From Jaenimonas drosophilae (lineage: Eukaryota > Euglenozoa > Kinetoplastea > Trypanosomatida > Trypanosomatidae): a DNA stretch of 64,000 nt. Below the pieces are notes generated by a model. It saw only the letters and a program-made list of their open reading frames with translations. It had not been told where the DNA came from and searched no databases. A program made the position numbers and the translations under genes. Each line of letters begins with the position of its first letter. Position 1 is the stretch's first letter. Shown in pieces: positions 1 through 10,449 of the stretch. The stretch spans positions 1 to 64,000 of the forward strand of contig JASAON010001580.1 in assembly GCA_030849065.1 (NCBI GenBank). Reading direction: 5' to 3'.

Positions 1-280
1 TGCTGCATCAGCTGCACCACACCTCTTGTCCAGCTCTGCATCCCTTCAAGCAACCTTCCCTTCTTCTATCTCTGTATATCTTGTTGTGGTAGCACCTACA
101 CTCAACAACACATCTTCACATACCCCACTCTTTTTGTTCTACAACAAACTTTCCACATTTCTTTCCTGTACCCACACACTCCTGACATACACACGACTCC
201 TCAACACAGTTTTCATTGCTTCCCGGGTACCATATCATCGATCTATTGCCCACACAATCTATACGCACGCTACGTCCAGG
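1..280. other. Upstream non-coding region with pyrimidine-rich tracts
   Basis: No gene is supported here. The stretch is rich in C and T (for example around 127-180) and is taken as the trans-splicing region and 5' leader of the ClpB gene. It stays open in the ClpB frame back to position 26, but the encoded residues are the Ser/Leu/Phe/Thr mixture expected from a translated polypyrimidine tract. Confidence 0.55.
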
Positions 281-2749
281 ATGATGAGCCGTCGGTGTTC
301 TGCCCTCCTCTATGCCGCCACGCCACGCGCAGGTTGTGCCGGTGTGGGTGTTGTGGCAGCATCCAGCATCCCCGCCTGGTGGAGGCAGCGATCCCTTGTG
401 CAGGGCACTTCTTCATCCGCCTCTTCTGCCATGTTGTACTCACGCCGCCTTCAAACAAGCAACGTCAGCCCATGGAGTGGCGGAGGTGGTGGCAACAACA
501 ACAACAGCAACAACAACAACAATAACAACAATGGCCAGCAACAAGGTCGTACGTGGGTGAACCCCAACGCGGTGCCGCCGGGTGAGTTCCTGAAGAAGTA
601 TGCCCGCGACTTAACCGAGGAGGCCCGTCAAGGCCGCCTCGACCCCATCGTTGGCCGTGAAGAGATTATCCGCCGCACCATTCAGGTACTCTCCCGACGC
701 ACCAAGAACAACCCTGTCCTGATTGGTGAGCCTGGCGTGGGCAAGACAGCCATTGTGGAGGGCTTGGCCCAGCGCATCGTCAAGGGCGAGGTGCCTGAGA
801 GCATCAAGGGCAAGGAGGTCTATGCGCTGGATATGGGCAATCTGGTGGCAGGTGCCAAGTTCCGTGGTGAGTTTGAGGAGCGTTTGAAGGGTGTGCTCAA
901 GGACACCATTGATTCCAAGGGCAAGGTGATCCTGTTTATTGATGAGCTCCACACCTTAGTTGGCGCGGGCAGCAGCGGGGATGGCTCCATGGATGCGGCC
1001 AACCTCCTCAAGCCCTCTCTTGCTCGTGGTGAGCTCCACTGTGTCGGCGCCACCACACTGGATGAGTATCGCCAGCACATTGAGAAGGATGCGGCTCTTG
1101 CCCGCCGTTTTCAGTCGGTGCTCGTTACAGAACCAACTGTTGAAGAAACGGTATCTATCCTGCGTGGCATCAAGGAGAAGTACGAGGCACATCATGGATG
1201 CTTGATCAAGGATGAGGCACTCGTCTACGCCGCCGTAAACTCACACCGCTACCTCTCCGAGCGACGTCTCCCTGACAAGGCCATTGATTTAATTGATGAA
1301 GCTGCCAGCCGCTTGCGCCTGCAGCAGGAGTCCAAGCCTGAGGAGCTCGATGGGGTGGAGCGTGAGCTCATTCGGCTAAAGATTGAGGCGGAGGCGGTGA
1401 AGAAGGACAAGGATGAGGTGGGCAAGGAGAAGCTCAATCACCTCTACGCACAAATCACGTCGAGGCAGCAGGAGTACGATGAGCTCGAGAAGCGGTGGAT
1501 GAAGGAAAAGGGGCTCTTCCAGAAGATTAAGCAGCGCACGGAGGATTTGGATGTGTTGCGCCACCATCTTGAGCAGGCCATGAGCTCTGGTGACTTTGGC
1601 AAGGCGGGTGAGATTCAACACAGCACAATCCCCAACCTCCTCAAGGAGATTGAGAACGACAAGAAGTTGGCCATGTCCAAAAACTTTATGGTGCACGATT
1701 CTGTCACCTCCAAGGACATCGCCGAGGTTATTGCGCGTGCGACGGGCATCCCTGTGGCACAGCTCCTCACGGGTGAGCGCGAGAAGCTCATCACCATGGA
1801 TCAAGAGCTCAAGAAGACCATTCTTGGCCAAGATCCCGCCATTGAGTCCATCACCAACGTTGTGCGAATCTCCCGTGCCGGCCTGCACTCACACAAGCGC
1901 CCCTTGGGCTCCTTCCTCTTCCTCGGCCCCACTGGCGTGGGAAAGACGGAGGTGTGCAAGCGTCTTGCCAAGTTTCTCTTTGATGATGATTCCTTCATTT
2001 GCCGCATTGATATGAGTGAATACATGGAGCGGCACTCCGTTCATCGGCTGATTGGCGCCCCGCCAGGCTACGTTGGCTACGAAGAAGGTGGCGAGCTCAC
2101 CGAATCTGTACGTCGCAGGCCATACCAAATTGTGCTTTTTGATGAGTTTGAAAAGGCACATCAGAGTGTGGCCAACATTCTTCTCCAAGTCCTGGATGAG
2201 GGCCACCTCACCGACAGCCATGGACGTCGGGTGGACTTTAAGAACACCATCATCATCCTCACCTCTAACATTGGTGCCGATGTCATTGCGCAGCTTCCCG
2301 AAGGCCAGCCAAGCAGTGCGGCCATGGGAGATGTGATGGCGCAGGTTCGCCAGCGCATGACGCCCGAGTTTATCAATCGTCTCGATGACATCATCATGTT
2401 TAACCGCCTCAATCGCAGCGACACACGTGCCATTGTGGAGCTCCTCTTCAATCATATCCGTGAGATGTTGCAGGAGCAGAAAATCACGCTCGAGGTGCCA
2501 TCTGAGGTATACGATTGGTTCGGCACCAACGGCTACAGCCCGGTGTACGGTGCCCGCCCGCTGAAGCGTTTGGTGCAGAGTGAGCTGCTGAACCAGCTTG
2601 CCATCATGCTTCTTGATGGCCGTGTGCGTGAGGGGGAGCTCGTCAAGCTCAAGGTTGAGAACAACGGCGTTGTGGTGATTGCCAACCACGCCGCCTCCTC
2701 CGGGCATGAAGAGGAAGATGCGGAGGTGAAGACCATCAGCGATTCGTAG
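281..2749 (+). CDS. ClpB: Mitochondrial ClpB/Hsp78-type disaggregase
   Basis: Encodes an 822-residue AAA+ protein disaggregase that threads aggregated proteins through a hexameric pore, probably in the mitochondrial matrix. Two nucleotide-binding domains are visible. The first has Walker A GEPGVGKT (Lys155) and Walker [10 protein letters not shown]. The second has GPTGVGKT (Lys555) and [12 protein letters not shown] long charged coiled-coil middle domain lies between them, and a ClpB-type C-terminal small domain follows. The N-terminal Clp_N substrate domain is absent, as in yeast Hsp78. In its place is an Arg/Ser/Ala-rich presequence-like leader followed by a Gly/Asn/Gln low-complexity linker at residues 65-90. 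The start is the ATG at 281, with a second ATG directly after it; reading further upstream only adds translated pyrimidine-rich leader. Identity is firm; mitochondrial location is inferred from the leader and domain architecture. Confidence 0.93.
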   Translation: MMSRRCSALLYAATPRAGCAGVGVVAASSIPAWWRQRSLVQGTSSSASSAMLYSRRLQTSNVSPWSGGGGGNNNNSNNNNNNNNGQQQGRTWVNPNAVPPGEFLKKYARDLTEEARQGRLDPIVGREEIIRRTIQVLSRRTKNNPVLIGEPGVGKTAIVEGLAQRIVKGEVPESIKGKEVYALDMGNLVAGAKFRGEFEERLKGVLKDTIDSKGKVILFIDELHTLVGAGSSGDGSMDAANLLKPSLARGELHCVGATTLDEYRQHIEKDAALARRFQSVLVTEPTVEETVSILRGIKEKYEAHHGCLIKDEALVYAAVNSHRYLSERRLPDKAIDLIDEAASRLRLQQESKPEELDGVERELIRLKIEAEAVKKDKDEVGKEKLNHLYAQITSRQQEYDELEKRWMKEKGLFQKIKQRTEDLDVLRHHLEQAMSSGDFGKAGEIQHSTIPNLLKEIENDKKLAMSKNFMVHDSVTSKDIAEVIARATGIPVAQLLTGEREKLITMDQELKKTILGQDPAIESITNVVRISRAGLHSHKRPLGSFLFLGPTGVGKTEVCKRLAKFLFDDDSFICRIDMSEYMERHSVHRLIGAPPGYVGYEEGGELTESVRRRPYQIVLFDEFEKAHQSVANILLQVLDEGHLTDSHGRRVDFKNTIIILTSNIGADVIAQLPEGQPSSAAMGDVMAQVRQRMTPEFINRLDDIIMFNRLNRSDTRAIVELLFNHIREMLQEQKITLEVPSEVYDWFGTNGYSPVYGARPLKRLVQSELLNQLAIMLLDGRVREGELVKLKVENNGVVVIANHAASSGHEEEDAEVKTISDS
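493..531 (+). repeat. AAC/AAT-rich trinucleotide tract (poly-Asn) inside ClpB
   Basis: A run of aac, agc and aat triplets encodes an almost pure Asn stretch between the mitochondrial leader and the first AAA+ domain. Length variation here would stay in frame and should be tolerated as a flexible linker. Confidence 0.8.
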
Positions 2750-3153
2750 GGAGAGAAGGATTTTTTCCGCCATCACGTCAACGATTTGTGTGGGTGTTGT
2801 TGAGTGATTCTGGCAAACATCTTATTACAACCTATTTGCTACTAACCACAATCTGGATGAACTATGCATGCCTCTGTGCGTGGTTTGTTCTGATTGAGAT
2901 ACACGTCAATCCAGAAACACTGGAAGTGAAGCATCACTGGTGAGATTGGAATGCTGCTCACATGTGCGTGTGTGTGTGCCTGGGTTCTACACAAACGTTC
3001 ATCTTCTTCCTCTTCTTCATTGCTCATAGCGGTGGCAGCAGCAGCAGCAGCAGGGAGTGACGATACGCCCACAGCGTTCATATCCATTGTGGGCGCACAA
3101 ATCCTACGTGATTAGATGGTGCTGCTGTAGCATAGACCTCCGTTGTTGGTGTC
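2750..3153. other. Intergenic region, no gene seen
   Basis: This is the 3' flank of ClpB. It contains a CTTCTTCCTCTTCTTC pyrimidine tract near 3000 and a short agc repeat near 3040. Short open frames on both strands have no recognisable protein features. Confidence 0.6.
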
Positions 3154-3190
3154 GTTCTTCGTTCTTCGTTCTTCTTGCCCATACCTCAAG
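3154..3190 (+). promoter_or_regulatory. Putative trans-splice acceptor of the glycosyltransferase gene
   Basis: Three tandem copies of gttcttc form a polypyrimidine tract, followed by the first clear AG at 3189-3190. The next gene starts at 3262. The pattern matches a kinetoplastid spliced-leader addition site; the exact AG used is inferred. Confidence 0.5.
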
Positions 3191-3261
3191 CGATCTCTCA
3201 CCCCTGTTAGTGATTAATAACAACAACTCCTACTTATCTCCAAACATTATTTACCTTCTTG

Positions 3262-6200
3262 ATGCTGCGCAAGCCACTTCAGTGGCGTGGCAGCCATACA
3301 TCTGCTTCTTCATCACCATCATCCACACCATCAGGCGATGCACAACAGCGATTAGCGAAGGGTCGTGCAGCGGCTGACCGTCGGCGTGCCAACCAGAGAA
3401 AAGGCATCCGCCGAGCGGCGATGCTTCTCGTCTTCATGGCCGTGTTTGTGCTGGTACTCCACTGGGGCGGAGCACAGGTTGTTCCGGCAGATCCGTACTT
3501 AGATACCATGGCATCCAAGCTGAGAAAAATGCAGAAGATGGGGACGGAGCATTGGATAAGGATGGACGAGGAACTGAGGGATTGGCCGCCTCCACCTCCT
3601 CCATCACGCGGTGAAGCTCATGTTGCACTCATCATGCCGTATGTGGAGGATGACGCACCCACAGGAGGTATATACACGCACTTCATGGGTGCCGCGGATG
3701 CTCGTGCAGCGCTCTCTGACGTGGTTGGACCTCTCCTCCGTTTTGAGCGGTCCTTGTGCTTCCGCCGTGAAGTTGGGAGCCCCAACGATGGCCGACCTCC
3801 TCCACCCCACGCGATGGAGCTCGGCCAAATTGTTGTGTTTGGTGTGTTGGTAGTTAATGCCCCCTCCACGCACCTTGAGAAGTGGCTCAACCTGCTCCAC
3901 ATCGCCACGGTAGATCATCCATCTCAGAAGACGCATGACGCACACACGTGGAAAGGAACGTCGGGCCGATGGAGATCGTTCATGGTGCATGTGGATGATC
4001 TTCATGATTTACTCCGCGCCAATCCAGCCACGTCCACCACCTTCCCCCTTACCCGCCCATCACCTGACAAGAGAGCCAACCACTCACACTGCTTTCATGG
4101 CCTCCTCACGATTGTGTCTCGGGATGAGGAACGCACCACACAAAAGGAGGCCTCAGAGTGGGGCAACATGGAGGTGCATGAGATGGTGGAGGCGGGCCTG
4201 CACACACCACACGGAGCCCGTGGCCACCATTTTTTGGTTCTCCCATCCATGCTTCGGCCATCTCGGGCGGCCTACACGATTCCCTACTACCGCCAGACGG
4301 AGGATCTGCGTGGCGCCGACGCATCATTCACCTCGACACCTACTCGTGGCAAGACGGGAGCTGCTGCTTCTCTCAACACACATGTGGTGGAGCAGCGTTA
4401 CAGTCCAGATGGCTTTGTGGCGGAACTTCTTCGCACAGCCTACACACGCAATCGTGGCCGTGTGGCGGCGGTGCAAAGTGTTGTGCTTCAGCCACGACGG
4501 TCGTCTGGTGCTGGCCATCTTCTTGCCCGTGTGGATTGGGCCGATGCGCTCGATATCGACGAGGACCTGCACAAGTTCCAGGTGATTGATCATGGAGCCT
4601 TCATCGGCGGCACCTTCACCCAGCATCGGCAGCTGCACAACTACATTAGCCGACGATGGAGTGGGCTCGATGCGCGCGATCAACGCGCCTTGTGGCCGGA
4701 GCCGGTGGATGTTGTGAGCAGCTTCGCCACCTTGTTTTTCCGCCCACTGCACAATATCACCGGAGGATTCCGGCCATCGTCCGAGCTCAATCGCGCGCCA
4801 CTTCCCGTCTTGTTGGCGGATATGGAAAACACCTCCTTCCTCCTCGCCAGTCGTGCGGTTGATGTGGGTGGGTGGGATTGGTCGCTGCGTGTGCAACGAG
4901 CATACCCGCTGTGGGAGGTGTGGTCGAGCTCGGCTGTGGCGGTGTTGATTCCCCCACACTCCATCATCTCCTCTCAGGCCCACCACCGAATCACCGATTC
5001 ACCCAAGCGAAGGAAGAAGAGGCAGCTCAAGGCCCAACAACAACAACAACAAGAAGAAGGAGAGGCAAGAACGGCTGCCAATGAAAACATGCCAGCCACA
5101 GCCAGTGAGCTGCGTCGTAAATCACTTCGTTGGCGGATCTTCATGAGCCTCACGAAGCCTCAGTACGCCCTCATTGATGGTTTTGGTTGGTCCATGCTTC
5201 CCGTCGTCAGTGCACTACAGCGGCGGCGCTTTGGTGTGGTGCAGCAGCAGCGCTTCAAGCCACGATCTTCGGAAGCGTGGCGAGCTCAACAGCGGCAAGA
5301 CCGCGAAGACGCCCCGACCTACTGGTCCCGGATGCAGATCGAAGCTCCACGTGGAGGTGAGCTGCTGCCGGTGTGGCCGCCAACGATGGAGTATTTGACC
5401 GACTTCCCCTGCCGATGTTGCGGGTTGGGCCAGGAGGCGATGGGCTATGTGCGGCCGTTGATGGAGCGCTACGCCATCTTCGCCTCTCACGGGCGCAAGA
5501 CGTGTGATAAGCCAGGAAGTGAGCTGCTGCGCATGGCCTACGAAGGCAGCCGACATGATTTTTTCACCCCCTACCTCTTGTTGGAGCGCAGCACGGTTTC
5601 TGACCTTGCCGAACGCAATGTTGGTGAAGAGAAGCTGGATGAGGCGAAGCTCATACAGACCTCCGACCTGTGGCATGCCGCCTTCTTTTTGCGTGCACAT
5701 ATCCAGTTTCTTCACGTGCGTGCCTCCTCCTACTCGCGCTACAAGGGCATCCATCGTGGTCGGCGTGTTGGCCGCAGTCTGAGTGAATTCACCTCCGTCA
5801 GTTCCCGCTGGATTCGCAGCATTCGTCGTGAGGTGAAGGAGTTGTGGGTAACGAGCTCCTTCTTCCGCACCATGTACGAGCGCATGGGGGTGGCCGCACA
5901 ACGGGTTCATGTGCTGCCCGAGGCTGTGGATGTATATACCTTTGATCCATCACGAGCCGAACCCTTCAATCTGCCACTCCCGCTTGTGGTGAGCGTAGAG
6001 ACCCCACATAACCTTGGCAACTACTACAAGCCGCGAGGGGGTGTCGTTGGTGGCGGACGCTTCATCTTCATGAGCAGCTTCAAGTGGGAGCCACGCAAAG
6101 GTTGGGATATTCTCCTCAAAGCCTACTGGCGGGCATTTGGTCCCGGCGCGGCACCACACCTGCGGCATTGCACCACACTCATCATCAAGACTACCTTCCG

Positions 6201-6807
6201 GGCGCGATACGCCCATGCGTGGAATGGTCGGACGGCCAAGGATGAGCTGCACGCATGGAGCCTACAGAACCTTCCCGGCTACACAACCTTGGGGGATCTC
6301 CCTCACATCATCATCATCGCCGATGGCATCTCGAGTGATGAGCTCACGCGGCTCTACGCCACCGCGGATGCCTTTGTGCTGCCAACACGTGGTGAAGGTT
6401 GGGGCCTGCCTATTGCGGAGGCCATGTCTATGGGCCTGCCCGTCATCGTACCGCACTGGAGTGGCATCGCGGGCCTCACAGAGTTCAATCGCACCACCAA
6501 CAACAAAGTCGGTGGTGATGAGCATCGTACCCGACGCCATCCACGTCGTGATGAGGCCTACATGCTGCCCATTCCGCTGGATGGGCTGGAGGAGGTAACA
6601 AGTGAGTACGGCCCTGAAGAGGGGAAAAAATGGTCCTTGCCGAGTGAGAAGGGAACCGCACGGCTGATGCGATTTGCGGTTGAGCATCCGCTGATGATGA
6701 AAGAGTTTGGCGCCCGTGCGCGCTCCGTGATGATTCGGCATTTCAGCGAGGAAGCAGTGGCGGACTTGATGGATCAATCCTTGGCTCGTCTGCTGCTCGA
6801 ACCGTAG
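3262..6807 (+). CDS. Large type II membrane glycosyltransferase with C-terminal GT4-like domain
   Basis: Encodes 1181 residues. A basic cytosolic tail is followed by one membrane segment at about residues 52-70 (MLLVFMAVFVLVLHWGG), giving type II Golgi/ER topology. The C-terminal third, from about residue 930, is a GT-B fold GT4-like domain. It contains FKWEPRKGWDILLKAY and, near residue 1044, the nucleotide-sugar motif EGWGLPIAEAM with its EX7E glutamates, then LPVIVPHWSG. The middle region (about 300-570) has features recalling a GT2-type domain (LFFRPLHNITGGF near residue 490), so the protein may be a two-domain enzyme; this is tentative. A Gln/Glu/Lys-rich insertion lies near residue 590. 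The sugar donor and acceptor cannot be told from the sequence. The ATG at 3262 is preceded by an in-frame TTG that is not used as a start here. Confidence 0.8.
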   Translation: MLRKPLQWRGSHTSASSSPSSTPSGDAQQRLAKGRAAADRRRANQRKGIRRAAMLLVFMAVFVLVLHWGGAQVVPADPYLDTMASKLRKMQKMGTEHWIRMDEELRDWPPPPPPSRGEAHVALIMPYVEDDAPTGGIYTHFMGAADARAALSDVVGPLLRFERSLCFRREVGSPNDGRPPPPHAMELGQIVVFGVLVVNAPSTHLEKWLNLLHIATVDHPSQKTHDAHTWKGTSGRWRSFMVHVDDLHDLLRANPATSTTFPLTRPSPDKRANHSHCFHGLLTIVSRDEERTTQKEASEWGNMEVHEMVEAGLHTPHGARGHHFLVLPSMLRPSRAAYTIPYYRQTEDLRGADASFTSTPTRGKTGAAASLNTHVVEQRYSPDGFVAELLRTAYTRNRGRVAAVQSVVLQPRRSSGAGHLLARVDWADALDIDEDLHKFQVIDHGAFIGGTFTQHRQLHNYISRRWSGLDARDQRALWPEPVDVVSSFATLFFRPLHNITGGFRPSSELNRAPLPVLLADMENTSFLLASRAVDVGGWDWSLRVQRAYPLWEVWSSSAVAVLIPPHSIISSQAHHRITDSPKRRKKRQLKAQQQQQQEEGEARTAANENMPATASELRRKSLRWRIFMSLTKPQYALIDGFGWSMLPVVSALQRRRFGVVQQQRFKPRSSEAWRAQQRQDREDAPTYWSRMQIEAPRGGELLPVWPPTMEYLTDFPCRCCGLGQEAMGYVRPLMERYAIFASHGRKTCDKPGSELLRMAYEGSRHDFFTPYLLLERSTVSDLAERNVGEEKLDEAKLIQTSDLWHAAFFLRAHIQFLHVRASSYSRYKGIHRGRRVGRSLSEFTSVSSRWIRSIRREVKELWVTSSFFRTMYERMGVAAQRVHVLPEAVDVYTFDPSRAEPFNLPLPLVVSVETPHNLGNYYKPRGGVVGGGRFIFMSSFKWEPRKGWDILLKAYWRAFGPGAAPHLRHCTTLIIKTTFRARYAHAWNGRTAKDELHAWSLQNLPGYTTLGDLPHIIIIADGISSDELTRLYATADAFVLPTRGEGWGLPIAEAMSMGLPVIVPHWSGIAGLTEFNRTTNNKVGGDEHRTRRHPRRDEAYMLPIPLDGLEEVTSEYGPEEGKKWSLPSEKGTARLMRFAVEHPLMMKEFGARARSVMIRHFSEEAVADLMDQSLARLLLEP

Positions 6808-7220
6808 ATCCACGAAGGATGCTTTCCTGAGTATTCTTCGCCAACAACAACATCACAAGTTTGCGAGGGTGTGGGCGGGTGAGGTTGCGCCAACATTCTC
6901 GTGTTTAGCAACCACACAACAGGCTGGCTTATGTTCTTCTTCATCAACACGATTTTGAGAATTCAGATTTGTGCTTGGTTTCATGATGTCCAATTCTTTC
7001 TTTCTTCTTCTTTTTCTGTTGTTTCTGAATAGAAGCGGGAATACATTGAAGAGCGGTGATCCACTGTGCCCCTACAGCTGTGGGACTGACCTTCATACAC
7101 AACAACCGCAAAGCAGCACTCCGGTACATCAAAGATAATCAAACAATACAACACGCACCACACCTATATATCAACTTGGTTGCTGTTGTTGTTGTTATTT
7201 TAGCTCATTCTCTTGTTTGC
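6808..7220. other. Intergenic region and ZPR1 leader
   Basis: Contains a strong pyrimidine tract at about 6989-7024 (ttctttctttcttcttctttttctgttgtttctg broken by single purines), likely directing polyadenylation and trans-splicing between the two genes. The frame of ZPR1 stays open upstream to 7056 without an ATG. No gene is supported. Confidence 0.6.
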
Positions 7221-8630
7221 ATGTCTTCGACTGAGCCACCTTCTGCCCCGCCTCCGGCCACAACCGCGGAGGATGAGTGCGTGCAGCATGAGCAAAAATT
7301 CATTGAAACGGATATGGGCGAGATGACGGAGATGGAGTCCATGTGCCCCAAGTGCCACGACAATGGAACAACACGTTTGATGATCACCACGATCCCACAC
7401 TTCAAGGAGATCATCGTGAGCAGCTTTGAGTGCCCCCACTGTGGTGAGAGGAACAACGAGGTGTCTTTTGGAGGCACCTTTGGCGCCAAGAAGGTGCGCT
7501 ACGAGTTGGAGGTGCGAGGGAAGGAGGACCTTGACCGGCAGGTGGTGAAGTCGGAGTTCGCCACCATTTGCATCCCCGAATTGGAGCTGGAGATCCCCCC
7601 TGAATCACAAAAAGGTATGCTCAACACCGTTGAAGGTATTCTCGAGCAAACCAAGGATGGACTGGAGTTTCAGCAGCCCCTGCGTCGTATTCAGCACCCG
7701 GAGCTGCACGATCAAATCGCGCGCTTCTGTGAGAAGTTGGAGGCCTACCGTGGCGGTGATATCCCCTTCACCCTGACCCTAGATGACCCAGCGGGCAACA
7801 GCTACATCGAGGGCCGCTACTGCGACTACTACCACCCCACCATGGACCCCCAGCTGACCAAGTATGAGAAGGAGCGCACCGACATTGATCGCCAGCTGCT
7901 CGGGGTGGCGATTGACTACAACACAGAACGTACCGAGGAGGAGGAGCGGCAGGTGGAGGATGGCCACTTTGACGGCATCACCCAGCTTCCCTGCGACTGC
8001 CCCGCCTGCGCGAAGCCCGGCTCCATGAACCTCCACGAGTGCGATATACCCTTCTTTAAGCAAACGGTGATCATGGCCTTCAAGTGCGATTTTTGCGGCT
8101 ACAAGAGCAACGACATCAAGTCGGGCGGGGAGATCTCCGCCACGGCCCGCCGCATCACCTTGCGGGTGGAGGAGGTGAGTGACCTGAAGCGGGATGTGTT
8201 GAAGTCCGAGACCGCGACCCTCATCATCCCGGAGGTGTCCCTGGAGCTCGCGCCAGGCACCCTTGGCGGCTTCTTCAGCTCCGTCGAAGGAACGATTATG
8301 CAGGTGCGTGATCAGCTTAATGAGCTCCCGCAAGCCGCTTTCGCCCGTGGAGATGCCGCGGATGAGCAATCTAAGACGCTCCTTGACTTTGTAAAGGAGC
8401 TGGATGAGCTCCTCACTGTTGCCAAGCCCTTCACCTTCATTTTGGATGATCCCCTCGCGAACGTGTATATTCAGAACCCGCGAGCCCACTTGCCTCCACC
8501 CGACGATGTCGATCCCCGCATCACCCAGCAGGACTACCCACGAACGTTTGAGCAAGATGAGGAGCTGGGCATCCACGACATGAAGGTGGAGGGCTACGAA
8601 GCGGAGGAGGAAGAGACGCATGCCGAGTGA
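7221..8630 (+). CDS. ZPR1: Zinc finger protein ZPR1
   Basis: Encodes 469 residues with the duplicated ZPR1 module (zinc ribbon plus beta-domain). The first zinc ribbon uses CPKC (Cys42, Cys45) and CPHC (Cys71, Cys74), followed by GGTFGAKKVRYELEV. The second uses CPAC (Cys260, Cys263) and CDFC (Cys289, Cys292), followed by GGEISATARRITLRV. ZPR1 is a conserved eukaryotic protein that binds and assists folding of translation factor eEF1A and shuttles between cytoplasm and nucleus. Both halves are intact and the length matches the family (about 450-490). The start is the first ATG in frame; the codons upstream lack Met and read as leader. The strong preference for C/G-ending codons suggests good expression. 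Confidence 0.95.
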   Translation: MSSTEPPSAPPPATTAEDECVQHEQKFIETDMGEMTEMESMCPKCHDNGTTRLMITTIPHFKEIIVSSFECPHCGERNNEVSFGGTFGAKKVRYELEVRGKEDLDRQVVKSEFATICIPELELEIPPESQKGMLNTVEGILEQTKDGLEFQQPLRRIQHPELHDQIARFCEKLEAYRGGDIPFTLTLDDPAGNSYIEGRYCDYYHPTMDPQLTKYEKERTDIDRQLLGVAIDYNTERTEEEERQVEDGHFDGITQLPCDCPACAKPGSMNLHECDIPFFKQTVIMAFKCDFCGYKSNDIKSGGEISATARRITLRVEEVSDLKRDVLKSETATLIIPEVSLELAPGTLGGFFSSVEGTIMQVRDQLNELPQAAFARGDAADEQSKTLLDFVKELDELLTVAKPFTFILDDPLANVYIQNPRAHLPPPDDVDPRITQQDYPRTFEQDEELGIHDMKVEGYEAEEEETHAE

Positions 8631-9227
8631 TGCGCACTCACACACATACACACATACACAACTTATACGCCAGCGTGATGCATGATTGTATTTTTTTTCT
8701 CATTGATCGGTGTTGACGGCTGGTTGTGCCGTGCTCACTCCCGCCGAAGGAGGGAAGAGAAGGAGTGTTGTTGTTGTTGTGATGCGTGAAGAAGGATTGA
8801 AGAACATCGATAACCCGCTGGTGGTGTAGCAGGCCTCAAGCCATGACTGATGAGCGCGGAGGAGATGGAGGCTGCATCCACGATGCGTTGCGTAAGCACG
8901 ATAACAACAAAAAAAAACATCGAATAAGGCTGAAGTAAGGGCCACCTACTGCTTGTGGTGATGGTGGATGGGTGAGACCATCCTTGGTGCTTCATCTACT
9001 CTGTGTGGCATCTATGACTACGACTTTTCTTGATCTCTTTTCTTGATGGTTGAGGGAGCTCATCCTCCCTACTCACACACATTAGGGTAGCAGAATACTC
9101 TCCATCAACAACACATAGAAGAAACACCAGAGAAAGAAACAAGAAATAAGATCATTGACCATCACACATCTCACAAAATCTGTGCGTGCGCCATCTCACC
9201 CAACCAGACCTTAGCCACCCCCCAATT
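8631..9227. other. Intergenic region, no gene seen
   Basis: Begins with a CA-rich microsatellite (about 8638-8660) in the ZPR1 3' flank. A T-rich stretch near 9026-9043 (cttttcttgatctctttt) is a candidate polypyrimidine tract for the next gene. Short open frames on the minus strand have no protein-like features. Confidence 0.6.
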
Positions 9228-10142
9228 ATGCTTGCTGCGGTGGAGACGACGAGCGGCAGTGCGGTTCAACCGCCACAGCCCTCCTTAGCCTCGGCTGCGG
9301 CAACCACCAGCGCACTCTTTCAGGATATGGTGGATCATGCCATCAACAGCCAAGAAAACGTCGAGGCACACTTCCTTCTACAGGAGGACCACATTCGTCG
9401 CCGAGTGGCGCTCCTTGATACCATGCATCAAGCCATCACCAATGTGCGGCACTGCCTGGAGGTTCAGCACCACGACTGCCGCTCCGCCATCAGCAAAGCG
9501 CGATCGAATCTGAAGTTGCTGCAATCTGAAAAATCAAAGATGATGAATTTTCGCGCCACATCCACATTGGCGATGGAGGAGCGCAACGTGGATACGATGC
9601 TCCGTGAAGTGGATGGGGATCTTGCCACCGCCACGACCCTTCTTCGTAGTCTAACCGCCCAAAAGGCCCGCGTGGAGGAGGAAGACGCACAGGTTGAGGC
9701 CCATATTGATAAGATGTACCGCGAGCAGCGTCGCGTTGAGCAATCAACCCGCACCGCAGCCGTTTCCTTGGCCAAGCTGGAAGAAACGTGCCGATTTCTG
9801 CGCGCCAGGAGTGACGATATCGCGGATTGGGGGCACAAGCTCGAGCTGCGCAGCACAGAGCTAAACACTCGGCAGCACCTGCTGCATCTACAGCTGCGCG
9901 AGCTGGAGGCGGAGGAGTCACGGGTGGGAATCGCCTACAACCGTGAAGGAAGCTTTGGGGGTGGATCGGTCTGCCACTCCATCACGCAGCGTGAGGTGAT
10001 GGACGATCATGCGATGCACATCAAGCATGACTTGAAGCGTGAAGAGCTGGATTTTGATGAAATGGAGGAGGAGCCGGAGGATTGGATTGCATCCGCCCAG
10101 GACCTCCTCGAGGAGATGCATCAAGAAGAGGGGTTTGGCTAA
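9228..10142 (+). CDS. Coiled-coil protein of unknown function
   Basis: Encodes 304 residues. After a low-complexity Ala/Ser/Thr/Pro N-terminus (about 1-35), residues 45-245 are almost continuous charged heptad-like sequence without helix breakers, consistent with a long coiled coil. The C-terminal 50 residues are very acidic (EELDFDEMEEEPEDW). No enzymatic motif, signal peptide or membrane segment is visible. I do not recognise the family; a cytoskeletal, flagellar or centrosomal scaffold would be plausible, but that rests only on the coiled coil. Start: the first in-frame ATG; an upstream in-frame GTG at 9186 is not considered a start in a eukaryote. Confidence 0.75.
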   Translation: MLAAVETTSGSAVQPPQPSLASAAATTSALFQDMVDHAINSQENVEAHFLLQEDHIRRRVALLDTMHQAITNVRHCLEVQHHDCRSAISKARSNLKLLQSEKSKMMNFRATSTLAMEERNVDTMLREVDGDLATATTLLRSLTAQKARVEEEDAQVEAHIDKMYREQRRVEQSTRTAAVSLAKLEETCRFLRARSDDIADWGHKLELRSTELNTRQHLLHLQLRELEAEESRVGIAYNREGSFGGGSVCHSITQREVMDDHAMHIKHDLKREELDFDEMEEEPEDWIASAQDLLEEMHQEEGFG

Positions 10143-10449
10143 CCCATCACAGATGCGTTGCGATGTGTTTGTGTGGCAGATATCTCTCCTCTCCATCCAA
10201 CCCTGCCACAATTGAGTCTTCCCTCTTTTTTTTGTATTTTTCATCACCGATCTGCTTTTTCCCTCGCATCATGTTCGTGAGGCTATGCCAAAAAAAAAAA
10301 ACAGATATGCTCTCCCGATGAGAATGCTATCGATGGATGTGTGGGCTAGACCAACCTGCGAATTCATTGTTTGTGGTATCAACATCGTGCATTCATGCAT
10401 CATCATCTCCACCCAACCTCTTACTCTCACTCATGAGCACTAGCAAAGG
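10143..10449. other. Intergenic region
   Basis: Holds T-rich tracts (near 10219-10242) and an A-run at about 10290-10301. These are likely 3' UTR and trans-splicing signals between the coiled-coil and TBC genes. No gene is seen. Confidence 0.6.

Noticed and set aside
26..280. N-terminal extension of ClpB, and similar extensions at 58917 (SRP14-like), 60575 (MsrB-like), 7056 (ZPR1) and 37398 (ATM)
   Set aside because: These are translations of pyrimidine-rich leader upstream of the likely splice acceptor. Several begin at TTG or GTG, and the hydrophobic Phe/Leu/Ser composition comes from C/T-rich DNA rather than a signal peptide.
1889..2776. 295-codon frame on the minus strand across the ClpB gene
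   Set aside because: It lies antisense to a clearly conserved AAA+ coding region and has no domain of its own; it arises from the GC-biased codon use of ClpB.
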